From Bemisia tabaci (taxonomy: Eukaryota; Arthropoda; Insecta; Hemiptera; Aleyrodidae): a stretch of 64,000 nt of DNA. The stretch spans positions 20,109,883 to 20,173,882 of the forward strand of contig NC_092802.1 of the NCBI RefSeq assembly GCF_918797505.1, given 5' to 3'. Below the pieces are notes generated by a model. That model was given only the letters and a program-made list of their open reading frames with translations. It searched no databases and was not told the DNA's origin. Of this stretch, positions 44,092 to 55,623 are shown piece by piece. Position numbers and translations under genes: made by a program. Numbering within the stretch: the first letter of the stretch is position 1; every line of letters starts with the position of its first letter.

Positions 44092-44361
44092 ACTTCAGTT
44101 ACTTAATTACTTAACTGGAAAAAAGAATTCCGGCCGTGGAAACCGTACTTATAGGCTATATAGATATTCCGTCCGAGTTACGGGTTCAGAGCCCGAAAGT
44201 TCCGGGCTTAAGACGCCCGGAACAATCGAAGCTACGACTCCGCCAGCACTCGGAACGTTCGGCATCTGAGCCCGGAACGGGCCTTATGTCTATACAGCCC
44301 ATAAGTACAGCTTTCACGGCCGGAGTTTTTTTTTCCGGTAAAGTAATTATGTTACTGAAGT
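44092..44361. repeat. Foldback element (CCGGCCGTG arms)
   Basis: Outer arms ACTTCAGTTACTTAATTACT and near-inverse; inner arms CCGGCCGTGGAAA, GTACTTATAGGCTATATAGA and near-inverse. Contains an AACTGGAAAAAA word, but the pairing extends about 20 bp beyond it, so its real ends lie further out. Confidence 0.7.
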
Positions 44362-44505
44362 TTTGGAGAACAGAAAATAATTTTTTTTTCTCAGAAACCA
44401 TAAATAATCTAAACTTTACTACAGAATACCGAGTTAACAAAGCAGAGACCCATCAGTGATCTTCAAGTTCGCCTTCAATTGGCCGGATAGGCAACCAACA
44501 CACCA

Positions 44506-44814
44506 CACGGAGGAAAAAACTTCGTTCGTGGGATCCGAAGTCGACGTCATATGGATCTCTGAAGTTTTCGGATCAAGTATCTATAAACTCGAGGTCCAGC
44601 TGCCGAAATTCGGGTCAGACATCTGGCGTACTTCGATGTATACCGAAAGTTTCGGGTCACACATCTGAAGTACTCCGGTAATACCGAAGTGCCTCGATGT
44701 CTGACCCGAACTTCGGCAGCTCGACCTCAAGTTTTCAGAAGCGTGATCAGAAAACTTCAGAGATCCATACGACCTCAACTTCGGGTCCCATGCACGAAGT
44801 TTTTTTTCTCCATG
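44506..44814. mobile_element. Palindromic MITE (CACGGAG ends), copy 2
   Basis: 309 bp, same ends and ATGGATCTCTGAAGTTTTC arms as 20129-20487. Confidence 0.75.
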
Positions 44815-45260
44815 CAACTTACGTAACTTTTCTTTCAGTGTTTGAATATAATAGTTAGAAGCTATATTTACGTATATAAATGACTCTTTTATTCGGTCAG
44901 TCCAACGAGACACATCTCGCTAAATCGGTGTGTGATACGAATTCGGCAACCTCCCTTCGGACGAAAACAGACGCCGCGACGAGGCCCGGGGAAAAAGGAG
45001 GGGCGCGCGACTTTGACGTGAAACCACAGTCGCGGTCCAAAAAATTCGCTCATTAAGAAGGCAGCAGTGCGCGGCGCGGGCATACCTTCGGCGCACGGTT
45101 CGAATTGATCAATTTAATTGGCCGCCCCTTCGAGTAGGTGGTCTCGGCGACGAAAACCCAATTTTGCGACTCCGCTCCGAGTCGTTTCCGACGCGCTTAC
45201 TTGGGCATCGCGCGACCGAAATAGTTCTATTCTCCGATTCCGCATGCACTTTCACTCTCT
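44815..45260. other. Unique, partly GC-rich spacer
   Basis: GC-rich around 44960-45240, ending in a CT microsatellite (45254-45268). No gene called. Confidence 0.35.
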
Positions 45261-45587
45261 CTCTCTCTCGGGAGACTTCCGTCAAGCTTCATCGAATAAA
45301 ATGAGCATTGCACTGGAAAAAAACACATTGGATCTAGAGTCCAGACTCTTAAAAACATCAACAAGAAAAGATACTCTTGATTCAATCAGATTTAAGCTTA
45401 AATCAAGAGCCAAGCCTCTTAATTTGAGCGCATTTCCTTTTGATTTAAGCAAAAATCCGATTGAATCAAGTGTCTTTTTCTTGTCAATGTTTTCAAGAGT
45501 CTGGACTCTAGATCCGATGTGTTTTTTTTTTCCAGTGCTCTCTCTGGGGAGACTTCCGTCAAGCTTCATAGAGTAAAATGAGCATTG
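45261..45587. mobile_element. 227-bp CACTGG palindrome with 50-bp flanking duplication
   Basis: The element is 45311-45537: CACTGGAAAAAAACACATTG at the left and its near-inverse at the right, with arms pairing to the centre (TCTAGAGTCCAGACTCTT, AATCAAGAG). The 50 bases before it (45261-45310) and after it (45538-45587) are the same sequence, with 3 mismatches, including GGAGACTTCCGTCAAGCTTC and AAAATGAGCATTG. The duplicated sequence is otherwise unique in this window. Confidence 0.9.
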
Positions 45588-45952
45588 GAGTTGGTTGATG
45601 TTGAAACCTATACTCAATGGAGAATTTGCATGCTAATTTTTTACTTCTTCATCTGAAAGTGCTTAAAGAGCTGATTTCACAGTATTTTTTATAATTTTTT
45701 TCTGATATGGGAAATAGTATATAAAAATAAATTTAAAAGTGAGAAAATGCACCGCCTAGTGACGTCATCTGGCGGCCTTTCCCATTTAAACAAATGTATT
45801 TTAGCAGATTGGGTCATTTTGTCGTATCTTCTCCAATAATTGATCAATTCATGAACCAGGGGTATCCTCGTGTTCCGTTCTCTCAGTAGTTTCCACTTAA
45901 ACATAAAATTCATCAAATTTCAGACACCTGCAAATTCTCCATTGAAAACAGA
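45588..45952. other. Unique spacer
   Basis: Nothing recognised. Confidence 0.3.
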
Positions 45953-46103
45953 GGCGGATCCAGCAATTTGGCAGCACTGGGTTTCCTCCATTTAAGCTTG
46001 TGTTAAATGATCGATTCTTATCGGAGCACCTGGCCACTCCGATAATAGATACATTTCTATAGGTTTAAATATTGTGACCAATTTTCTGGATCCGCCAATG
46101 CCT
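45953..46103. mobile_element. MITE with GGCGGATCC ends, copy 2
   Basis: Ends GGCGGATCCAGCAATTTGGC and GGATCCGCCAATGCC, central ATCGATTCTTATCGGAG region; sister of 29790-29943. Confidence 0.7.
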
Positions 46104-46372
46104 GAAATTCAAATCTGTTGGGCGAAGGACCTGATATCATAGATGAATGTCGACTAAAACTGGGTAAAAATATATATAGTGATATCAGCAGGATCTCTCT
46201 ACACTGCGGATTCCCGATAATCCGAATTAGTTAGAACCAGGCCGCTTCAGATAATCGATACAACACCAACCCCCTATACTGAGTAATGAATTGGATTAGA
46301 TTTTGCGAGGAAGAACTATATTTTCTGACTCAGTTTAGGAACAACGTATGTTTCATTAGTTTCTCTCTGTAC

Positions 46373-47237
46373 CAGGGCCGGATTAAGGGGGAGGCCACAT
46401 GGGCCGCGGCCCATGGCGGCAAATCGAGGGAGCAACAAATTTTGCAATTTTTTTAACTGTAGGTTTTTTAAAAAAAAAATCGGACTTAGAAAAAAAAATT
46501 ACAAACGAGAAAAGGCTACAAAATCTCTCATTTCCTAAGAGTATAGTAATTTCTAATTTTGTCGTCTCTCAGTGATACAAGAGACAGCACCTTTAATTAG
46601 TCGAGTTAAGAGAGAAACCAAATACATAATTTGGCCTGGAACGGCGCAACTTAGGGAGAAATGATGACAAGGACTTGAGATGAAAAGAAGAAGCCCTCGG
46701 CGCGGCAATTGGCATGTAACACATATTAACGCCTACAAGACTGCACGAATACTTCACGCATTTCATCTAACACAGTGCGGTTATTGTGGTCAGGCTGAAA
46801 CGGATAGCGCCTACAAGAATGCATGAATACTTCACGCATTGCGCCGAACACAGTGCGGTCAGCGTGAAACGCATAGCGCCTACAAGACTGCGTGAATACG
46901 TCAGGCATTGCGCCAATCACAGCGCGGTTGGCGTGGCGCGGCGGCGGAAGGTACAATCATTAAACCAAATTTTGTGTTTGTTCTTTCATAATTGTTTCGT
47001 TCATTTCTTATGAATGGAAAGCCTTGTCCATTAGAGATAGGTTTACGAAACTTGAATTTCGCGTAAAGTTCCGTGAACTTTTGCTAGTAGTGTTGCCTTG
47101 GCTTTCCCAAAAAATGTGTTCAACACGAGTAAACGCGTCTTATGCACCCCACCCCCGCTGACACGTTCATGTGATGGTTTCTATTGATGTTTCAAAACGA
47201 ATGAAAAGGGGGCGGCAAGGAGGAAAATCCGGCCCTG
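46373..47237. mobile_element. hAT-like non-autonomous element with internal minisatellite
   Basis: 865 bp with termini CAGGGCCGGATT and its near-inverse, flanked by an 8-bp duplication (CTCTGTAC at 46365-46372, CTGTGTAC at 47238-47245, 7 of 8). CAGGG ends plus 8 bp fit hAT. The interior holds a minisatellite (46731-46935) and no transposase. Confidence 0.8.
46731..46935. repeat. Minisatellite, about 66-bp unit, three copies
   Basis: Unit landmarks: GCCTACAAGACTGC, GAATACTTCACGCAT, AACACAGTGCGGT. The same words recur at about 61335-61490. Confidence 0.8.
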
Positions 47238-47642
47238 CTGTGTACCTACATACGTACTTTTACGGATGTGTCAGAAATTGTTGTTCCTAAATGCAAAATG
47301 ACGTCCGATTGCAGTTTATACGATTGAAAGTAGACAGTAATTTACTTCCATACAGGAATTCTTTCAATATTAAGATGAGGCTTAGGTAAGTGAGCCTCGT
47401 ATACTTGGCCTTTGGCTCTCAGACTATCAAATGCGATCCACTCAAAGTGGTCCGTCGGTCAATTTTTCCTATACGACCTACGACTAGAAAATTGAATCTA
47501 TCTATATCCATCCTCTAAATATTGTATGGTTCCTGCAAAATTTTGTCCCGTTTTCACTTACCTTTGAGGAGGAGGAAACGTCGCAAAAGAAGCTATCACT
47601 CACGGCCAAAAAGCTCGGTGCAGCCATCATCGGGGAGCATGT
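47238..47642. other. Unique spacer
   Basis: Nothing recognised. Confidence 0.3.
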
Positions 47643-47887
47643 CTGCCCTGCTGAGGAAGAACGCCGTATGAACATTCGAAAGTTGCCAAATTTCCGCGAA
47701 TAAAACATGTAGGTATTTTTGAAAAATGTTATGCATATTTCTCCTTGAAATTTTCGGATTTTTTAGATAAAATTACGAACAAAATCCTCGTAAAAAATGC
47801 TCACAAATTTTCCTGAAGACTCGTATTTGTCGAAGGAAATTTGGCAACGCCTGAAGGTTCATACGGCGTTCTTCCTAAGCACGGCAG
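47643..47887. mobile_element. CTGCCGTGCTAAGG-family MITE
   Basis: Left CTGCCCTGCTGAGG, right CCTAAGCACGGCAG; interior TTGCCAAATTTCC and GGAAATTTGGCAACGCC. Flanking 4-mers differ. Confidence 0.75.
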
Positions 47888-48133
47888 TTATGTCGTGCCG
47901 ACGGTTGTCGTGCAGCTGTCCGGTAGTCAATCCACGAACGATGCCGTTTCATGGGCCTTTAAATTAGCGAAAACGCTCGCCGTCGAACGATAAAATCACC
48001 AATAAAGATGAACCCTCGCTCACGACCCTTGGCTTCGCTCCCTGACGAGCGAAAAACCCCCAATTCCGAGGGAAATGCTACGAAGATAATTGGTTTTTCC
48101 TCGTCAATGGGGGCTCTTAGATGGATGGGGATA

Positions 48134-48690
48134 CTGCCGTGCTAAGGAAGAACGCCGCATGAACCATCAAGCGTTGCCAGGGGGCATGAAACGTAAGAGG
48201 GAAATGAACGATTGGAAATTCCAGTGAAATATTTCATGGAACTTCACGAGGCTGTGAAATATTTCATATTTTTCAGGGGCTAGAGTATGCGACCCGCACT
48301 CAAACGCACGAAAATAGAAGAAATTCACTTTTTTTTACATTTCGCGAAACATGAAAAGCAACCGGTATTTTTCGATACCTTTCATAAATTTCTGAAATTT
48401 CATGGAATATTTCACGTGAAATTTCAAGATTTTATTTTTCATGAAATTTTGCCACCCTGAGCCAAATTTCCTTTTTCGGCCGTGCTAAGGAAAAACGTCA
48501 TGTGAGCCTTTAGGCGTTGCCAAATTTCCCCTGGCAAATCACTAATTTTCAGGATAATTTGTAAATATTTCTCTTCCGATTTCCGGCGGATTTTCTTCAA
48601 AATTTGATCTAAAAATTCTGAAAATTTCAAGGAAATATATTCATAACTTTCTTCAAAAATTGATTTCTTCAATTTTGACACTTACGCAAT
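48134..48690. mobile_element. Two CTGCCGTGC MITE fragments, the first split by a hAT-like MITE
   Basis: 48134-48179 is a left end (CTGCCGTGCTAAGGAAG ... GCGTTGCCA). It breaks at the CAGGGGGCATGAAACG element (to about 48462) and resumes as CCAAATTTCC. A second left-to-middle fragment starts at 48478 (GGCCGTGCTAAGG). Confidence 0.7.
48180..48462. mobile_element. hAT-like MITE T (CAGGGTGGCA ends), copy 1
   Basis: Contains GAAATATTTCATG, GGGGCTAGAGTATGCGACCC and AATTTCAAGATTTTATTTTTC; ends GCCACCCTG. Other copies: 53750-55349 and 57184-57494. Confidence 0.75.
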
Positions 48691-48869
48691 TTGGAAAATA
48701 TTCGACTCAATTCAGGGTGGGCCTAATGCCGGTCATTGCAGGTACTCCCCCCCCCCTACCTCCACGCTTCCTGACGGGTAATTGCATTGACTTTTCTTCA
48801 AACCACTCACGAAAATAAGAAAAAAGAAGGAAAAATGGATTTAAATGAAGCTGGAAGCTGGAAATGGAG

Positions 48870-49000
48870 TTTAGGAGTTGGTTTCAGTAATTTTCGTTGC
48901 GCAAATCGTGTTCTACGTGAAATTCTGGTTGAGAAGCATGTATCAGAATGCTGAAATTCGTACCTTGTCTAGGGGCCCATTGCGTCTAAACAACTTACAC
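48870..49000. mobile_element. Element A, right-end fragment
   Basis: GGAGTTGGTTTCAGTAATTT through CGTACCTTGTCTAGGGGCCC corresponds to the last 130 bases of element A. Confidence 0.75.
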
Positions 49001-49094
49001 GTTGTTTTAGCAACAATTGCTATTAGAATCCCTCTATACTACGTGCTTACATTTTTACCCGAAAAAAGTTCCAGATTTTTCAGTAACCAGTTCC

Positions 49095-50206
49095 GTCGTA
49101 ATGACGAAGATAGCCGTAACTGTCGACTTTTCGAAATCGATTTTCCTTCAAAATTCGTGGAATCTCTTTTAGATGAAATCGTTAAAACAGCGAAATTCGT
49201 CTCTTGTTTAGGAAGACGAAACATAAGAGAAAGCCGTAAGCGCACAAAACATGACGTGGTTTTAGGCAAGGCAGCAATAACCGACATTCTTCCTCCGGAA
49301 AGACAATGGAAACAGTGATTTTGAGTAAAATGCCACCTTTTTCTGCCAATTTCTGACCCACAAATGGGTTCGTTGTGCGTCCAAAACGCAACCACGATTA
49401 CATGCAGAACATAGCACTTTACGGCTGTCTTGCCTAACACTAGCCTTACATGAAAATTAATAATATTACTTTATTTAATTGAAATAAAACTTGTCAAGGG
49501 ACCAGTAGACAAGACACGAATTATAGCATTCTGATACACGTTTCATAGTCAAAATTTCACGTAAAACACGATGCGCACAACAAAAATTACCGATATCAAC
49601 TCTTTACGAAGATATTTAATGATTCTTGATGCGTGAATTCAAACCACCCGCTCATGAAAACTCAATGCTCTACGTGACTCACATCGCGCGCTAAACGTTA
49701 TCATGACAGTCTCTGCGATATAAAAATCTGGCAACCTCAATCTTGACGCTTCGGCTCAGCTATAGCAAATTGTTTATAGTTTGAACAACACATGGTGGGA
49801 AATGAACATTGCCTGAGTGAGAAGCTTGCTGAAACCGTTGTAGTGCACGATTTGACTCATGTAGAGCTTTGAGTTTCTTATGAGCGGGCAGTTTAAATTC
49901 CTCGTAACCAATGTGAAATAAAAACGTTAATATCTTTGTTAAGGGTTGATTTCGGTAATTTTCGTTGCGCGAATCGTGTTTTACGTGAAATTCTGGTCAA
50001 AAAACAAGTATCAGAATGCTTAAACTCGTACCTTGTCAAGTGGTCCATTATGATCATCTAAACGATTTCTAAGAGTCGTTCGGATGATTAATGGGTATTT
50101 AACAAAGAACAGAGGCTACTTTCATTACAATTTTCCGCTCCGAAGCTATCAAGCCTTTTTTCTTAAAAATTCAGTTCTGCACTTACGGTTCTCTTCACTA
50201 TCAGGG
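49095..50206. mobile_element. TIR element R, copy 2, split by element A
   Basis: Same ends and internal blocks as 36897-37492. Element A (49495-50052) interrupts it at the point corresponding to about 37315. Confidence 0.7.
49495..50052. mobile_element. Foldback element A (copy 2), without nested B
   Basis: GGACCAGTAGACAAG to CTTGTCAAGTGGTCC, a 558-bp palindrome with GAAAACTCAATGCTCTACGT and GTAGAGCTTTGAGTTTCTTA arms. Its uninterrupted ATGCTTAAACTCG is the empty site for element B. An insert of about 130 bp of extra loop sequence (49690-49820) is absent from copy 1. Confidence 0.8.
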
Positions 50207-52590
50207 CAGAGTTTGACCTCGAAACATCGTAGTCACTTTTTCTTTAATTCTGCAAAAGCCACATCGCACCTGCCAATAAGGGTGATCAGGGGTGAGCCAA
50301 AGGCGGTTGAGGGACGGTGGGTTGACGGTTGGCATGCGTCGAGACGCCCCAGCCGCCAACCACGGCGCCGCGACGCCCCTAAAGCTTCAGTGTCGACGCG
50401 ACTTCGCGCAAAGCTTAGCGTGGGATCTCTGTCTCTCGTTCCTTTCTCGCGACGCGTGAATTCTCTCGTGGCTCTCGAAATTCCCTCGAAAATTAGAGTG
50501 AATTCGCACAAATTTCAAGTAAATTTGGAAATTATTAACGGTGTGAGGTTCAAAAAATTGGCCGCTGTTTTAGTGGAAGGAAGAAAAAGTAACTTGATTA
50601 TTGCTTCGCTCGAAGATTTCGAGTAAATTTGGACTATTTTCACGCGGATTTGGAAAATTACCGACGGTGTGGATTTCAAAGCAATATTTTCGTTGTGTTA
50701 AAAAAGACCTTCAGTGCTGCTGACCAATTCCTAAATTTCATTTCGAAGATTCTTCGCTGCGGATTTTAAGAAACACGCATTTTCGAATTTTTTCGATTTT
50801 TTGGTGAGGAAAATACTGACAATATAATTTTTCAAGAGAATTCTCGGAAAATTGTTACTTGATAGGTGGATTTAAAGTTCTCGCAACTCATTCTTGAAGT
50901 TTCTTCAAATCGTTCAAAACATCGTCCTGTTGGCAATTTTTCAAATTTTTTACACCAATCACTGAAAGCTGAAGAAAAAAATTTTGGCCACGATTAATTT
51001 TAACGCAAACTGAGACTTACATGTGAATAGACGTGACAGTTTAAGTATAAAGTCATTTCAGCCGTGGGCTATTTTTCATTGGTGAGTTGCTTCGGGTTCC
51101 CTCGGGTATTTTGGATCAGGTAATACCGTGGCTTTTGAAAATTGCATCTCAGTTAAAAAGATTTGACATTCATTTTTTTCGTGGAAATGCCGGCAAGAAT
51201 TTTTGACTTTTGAATTATTTTGGTGCGAAATAGACTATTTGTGAATTTTTCGTCAAGAAATTTCTGACAACAACAAATAGCCGATTTAACTTCTTGGTAA
51301 ATAATTTAAATCTCAAAACGTTTTCAACTTTACTGCGCTCTACTCGAAGAAAGCTGTTTTGTTCGTGAAAATTCTGTACGCCCGAAAAATTTCTCTCCGG
51401 CTGCGGCAATTGTGACTTTGTGAATTTGTTTTTACTGTTATTGTAGCTGCCCAGAGTTTTCTAACTACACGTGGTTTGGTTGTCTAATTTGTGATTTTAC
51501 AATTTCATTTACGACATAAAATTGCCTAGAGGCTGCCAAAATTGCCAAAAAAAAGTTTATGAACCCTTTGTAGGTGCATACGTCCGTTTTCTATTTGGAA
51601 ATCATTATTGAAGTGAATTTTTTAAAATATTAATTAAACGTGACCTAGAGTGCAATAATCGGTTGGGAGTTGAATCATTAAAGCGTGATCCGAGGAGCCC
51701 ATACTCGTGAAAGGTAAGATTTCAACCACTATTTCATTGAGATTTTTACTTGGAATTTGTCTGCAAGGGGTGCAAAATTAAAAGTTCTGTGTTAATTTTT
51801 CAGCAAGTTTCAAATTACATCATGATTCAGAATTGACAGCAATGGGAGAATACATACCTATTTTTCCATTATTTTTTTTTCTTTCTTTCATTTTTCATCT
51901 TTGAGAAAATAATTATCTATACACTACAAAAACTTACCGTACAACTGACAATTTACTTACGTATAGATTCATGTATGATGATCAGACTTCCTATTCTACA
52001 ACATGTAAGTGCATAAATACACAACGTTGGAGAAAAAGAAAAAATAGGAAAAAACAGTTTGTACTTAAGGAGCAAAGTCCATACGAGGTAATATTAAATT
52101 ACGGCCTTTAAGTTCACGTTAACATACAAATGACGACAAATCTTGGAGATTCTCACGTACACTAAACATTTTTGGATAGAACAATTCCTTCCTTGCAGTC
52201 GTAGCAAGTTAGAGAAGATTCACCACTTAAATCGAGCAGATAAAAGGCCGACGATCGAATAGGTAGCTATTTTAACGCTTAAGTGTATAAATAAGTATCA
52301 AACGATTTTGAAGGCACATCATATGCAACGTTTCAATATTTCATTCTTCGTAAGTGATACATTTGATTTGAATTAAATCATCAATCCGAAATGGTAATTT
52401 TGCTCGGTTACGAGCTGAATGTCTTTCAGCAATAAATCTACAAACCTTAGTACGGAATCTACAATATCGCCATGAAATCGTAACAGTAGGATAATTATTT
52501 AGACGGGTTAAACTACAGGACAGCCTTACCTCATAATTTCCTTATTTACTCGCAGCTTTTTAAATTTAAAACAAAAAACAGAACTAAATG
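50207..52590 (+). other. Repeat-poor interval with a possible 5' exon
   Basis: 2.4 kb without any repeat family seen elsewhere here, which is unusual for this window. A CpG-rich block (50300-50480: GACGCCCCAGCCGCC, GGCGCCGCGACGCCCC, CTCGCGACGCG) is followed by AT-rich sequence. A consensus donor GAAAG|GTAAGA lies at 51711-51716. This could be a promoter plus a long untranslated first exon on the plus strand. No coding frame is convincing, and no TATA element or transcript evidence is available. Confidence 0.25.
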
Positions 52591-52599
52591 AAAATCTTC

Positions 52600-52740
52600 T
52601 TTCAAAAAATTTCTGCAAATTTTGAAAAAAAAAACACTCACAAATTTCTCCGAAAATTCGTGATACGTCGAAGAAAGTTTGAGAGCTTCTGAAAGCTTAT
52701 CCGCTTCTTATACGGTGCTGTTTTTCCTCAGCACAGCAGT
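52600..52740. mobile_element. CTGCCGTGC MITE, right-end fragment
   Basis: Retains the GTTTTTCCTCAGCACAGCAG end and the preceding A/T-rich right arm. Confidence 0.55.
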
Positions 52741-52754
52741 GGGGTTTGTAGGTA

Positions 52755-52990
52755 AGAATTGGACTACATTCCGCAACTAGGAACTACAATTTCTCGCCGT
52801 GAAAACACTCATATGCATAGGGAAACTGATGGTACATACTTCGTTTATAAACTGAGCTTGATATTGTAAAAAAACGATTTAAAAACACTCTCAAAACACG
52901 CATGTGCATAGGAAAAATGATGGTACTTACGTCTTTTTTAAAGTGAGCTTGATATTGTAGTTCCAAATCGTAAAATGCAGTCCAACTTAT
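52755..52990. mobile_element. ATTGGACT-ended MITE with internal duplication
   Basis: Ends ATTGGACTACATT and AATGCAGTCCAA. The middle unit (ATGCATAGGGAAACTGATGG and GTGCATAGGAAAAATGATGG) occurs twice. Related to 14482-14629. Confidence 0.65.
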
Positions 52991-53127
52991 TCTATGAGTA
53001 AGGTTCTATAATGCTCCAGGTGTCACGTTGTAAACGAGCTCTAGCGAGTAAAATTCTGGATAATATTCTTCTCCGGTTTTCTCCGGATCCGATTAACCGT
53101 CCTGTTAATTGAAACCGTATGACCATA
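52991..53127. other. Short spacer
   Basis: Nothing recognised. Confidence 0.3.
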
Positions 53128-53381
53128 CTGCCGTGCTAAGGAAAAACGCCGTATGAACATTCGAGAGTTGCCAAATTCCTCTCGATAAAATGTTTACTTG
53201 TGAGAAAAATTATGAATATTTTTTCCTTGAAATTTTCAAACACCTTAGATCAAATTACAAACACAATTATCTGAGAAATCGGCCACAAAATATTCAAAAA
53301 TTTTCCTGAAAATCAGTGATTTGCCAGAGGAAATTTGGCAACGCCTGAAGGTTCATACGGCGTTTATCCTTAGCACGGCGG
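53128..53381. mobile_element. CTGCCGTGCTAAGG MITE with CATA duplication
   Basis: 254 bp, both ends intact (CTGCCGTGCTAAGG, CCTTAGCACGGCGG), flanked by CATA (53124-53127, 53382-53385). Confidence 0.85.
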
Positions 53382-53741
53382 CATACGCCTCGGGGTAATT
53401 TGTACAATTTTCGAGCGGCCACTTTAACACGGACAGAAACGAACTAATTATTCTTCTCGTGACGAGGAGCATATGGTTTCTGGGCTTCATGAAAAGTGCT
53501 ATATTTTAAACGAAGCATCTGTTAAATATCTAAATACCGAGTTTTGGCTCGAACACAAACGCGATGCGCGTAATTATTCAACGGGCAATTAAAGAGTCAT
53601 CTGCTTCGCCAGTGACAGATGATATCGGAGCGGAACGTTTACGAGAGATTGTGCAAGTTCATTTTCTTTCATATATTCTTCGCCGAAGTGGGAAAAAATC
53701 AGTTGATGGAATGACTTTATTAAAACGCGCCTGCAGTTACC
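53382..53741. other. Unique spacer
   Basis: No gene supported; overlapping small frames on both strands at 53564-53771 show no motif. Confidence 0.3.
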
Positions 53742-53749
53742 TTCTTGAT

Positions 53750-55349
53750 TAGGGTGGTGGTAAAATTTCATGAAAAATTAAATCTTGAAATTTCACCTAT
53801 TTCATGAAATTTCCGAAATTTATGAAAGATCTTGTAAAAATACGGGTGCCTTTCCATGCTTCGCAAAATGTAAAAATTGTGATTTTCTTCTATTTTTCGG
53901 TGTTTGAGTGCGGGTTGCATAATCTAGCCCCTGTAAAATATGAAATATTTCACAGCCTCGTGAAAGAGCGACGCCAAAAACGACCGTTTTTTGGCACAAT
54001 TTGGGCCAGCGGGGATTTTTCTGAAACCGGGCCCAAACGATACCTTATGATACCCTAAAACTCTGGTAAAAATTTTAGCTTGAGTATACGCCCGGTTTTT
54101 GAGAAATGAGGGGGCAAAGTTGCCAAATCGCCATCATTCTGGACAGCATTTCTACAGCAAAAAGACGGAGAAAATGGACGAAAAAGTCAAATCTTTGATG
54201 GGTTTCGGCTTTAAATGTTCTCATTGGGCCTCCAAGCGTTTAACTGTGTTCAGTTTCTAAAATTTTGGTCGCAGAGTGGTCCAAAATGGGGAGAAATCGT
54301 CGACAAATCAGGATTCTTTGTCAAATTTTTAGAAATGGAAGTAAAATTGTCGGTCTCCTGCAGAGATCATGGGGAACAATGTTCTTATCGGTCTTCAATG
54401 CATTCAATTGGCTTCAGCTTCACAAATGTACATCGCACAGTGGTCAAAAATGGGGGAATTAGTGGACAAATTAAGATCCTCTGTCAAACTGTTGGTCCCC
54501 AGTAGAGTTTAAATCCCGGAAAAATTCATGTTTTTATTTTTTTTAATTATTTATATATGTCAGACCGTATTGTTTATGGAACGTTGTTATAAAATAGACT
54601 TAGTAGCATTATTTCAATAAAATATGCAAACTTTCAGAAATTTAAAAAGAAGAAAGAAAAATGGAGAGAAAAAAAATTTAAAAAAGATTTAAATAGTCAA
54701 AAAAGAATTTAAAGAATTTTTCTGGGATCTAAAGTCTACTGGGAACCAATAGTCGTACATCATTTTTAAAAAGTTAGACAGAAGATCTTAATTTGTCCAC
54801 TAATTTCCCATTTTGGACCATTGTGCGATGAAAATTTGATAAACTGAACCCAATTGAATGCATTGAAGACCGATAAGAACATTGTTCCCCATGATCTCTG
54901 CAGGAGACCAATAATTTTACTTCCATTTCTAAAAATTTGACAAAGAATCCTGATTTGTCGACGAATTCTCCCCATTTTGGACCACTCTGCGACCAAAATT
55001 TTTGAAACTGAACACAGTTAAATGCTTGGGGGCCCAATGAGAACATTTAAAGCCGAAACCCATCAAAGATTTGACTTTTTCGTCCATTTTCCCCGTCTTT
55101 TTGCTGTAGAAATGCTGTCCAGAATGATGGCGATTTGGCAACTTTGCCCCCTCATTTCTCAAAAACCGGGCGTATACTCAAGCTAAAATTTTTACCAGAG
55201 TTTTAGGGTATCATAAGGTATCGTTTGGGCCCGGTTTCAGAAAAATTCCTTCTGGCCCAAATTGTGTCATTCTTGGCGTCGCTCTTTCATGAAATATTTA
55301 ACTGAAATTTCCAATCTTTCATTTATTTCTTACGTTTCATGCCACCCTG
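53750..55349. mobile_element. hAT-like MITE T (copy 2), split by a 1.3 kb palindrome
   Basis: Outer ends AGGGTGG and GCCACCCTG, with an 8-bp duplication TTCTTGAT / TTCCTGAT (53742-53749, 55350-55357, 7 of 8), supporting hAT. The host MITE is co-linear with 57184-57494 and interrupted just after ACAGCCTCGTGAAA. Confidence 0.8.
53966..55284. mobile_element. 1.3 kb fully palindromic element D
   Basis: Ends GAGCGACGCCAA and TTGGCGTCGCTC. Arms of about 550 bp (to about 54515, from about 54726) are roughly 90% alike by eye, around a 210-bp AT-rich spacer. The empty site (GTGAAATTTCATG, as at 57427-57439) suggests insertion with no target duplication. Paired open frames in both arms are mirror copies of one another. 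Confidence 0.85.
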
Positions 55350-55357
55350 TTCCTGAT

Positions 55358-55623
55358 TGGTTGTAATAGGCGTTTTGCACCAACTACATAGAGTAGTTGT
55401 AACTGGTGTTGCACCAACAACACAGAGAGAAATTTCAACACAAAAATTTGGTTGATACAGGAAGTAAAACAGAAAATAATTCTATCCCTTGGTTGGGGAT
55501 TTCAAGAGAAAATGTCGGCTAGTTTTTCGGAGAACTTTGATAAAAAACGAGTGACAAATAGCAACGGCATAATCGGAAGAATGCATTTGCCCATTCTCTC
55601 CATTGTTTTCTGCGCTAAATTCA
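55358..55623. other. Short spacer
   Basis: CACCAACTAC / GTAGTTG words near 55380-55425; nothing further recognised. Confidence 0.3.

Noticed and set aside
46731..46935. CRISPR-like direct repeats
   Set aside because: Units are contiguous without spacers and lie in eukaryotic DNA.
46726..46956. Peptide repeats (REVFMHSCRRY) on the minus strand
   Set aside because: Direct translation of a 66-bp minisatellite whose unit is divisible by three; not a gene.
50084..50626. 180-codon plus-strand frame
   Set aside because: It starts inside transposable element R and runs into CpG-rich sequence with an open frame on the opposite strand; more like a GC artefact or untranslated exon.
54215..55046. Two homologous open frames in opposite orientation
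   Set aside because: They are the two arms of palindrome D read in mirror orientation; no independent coding evidence.
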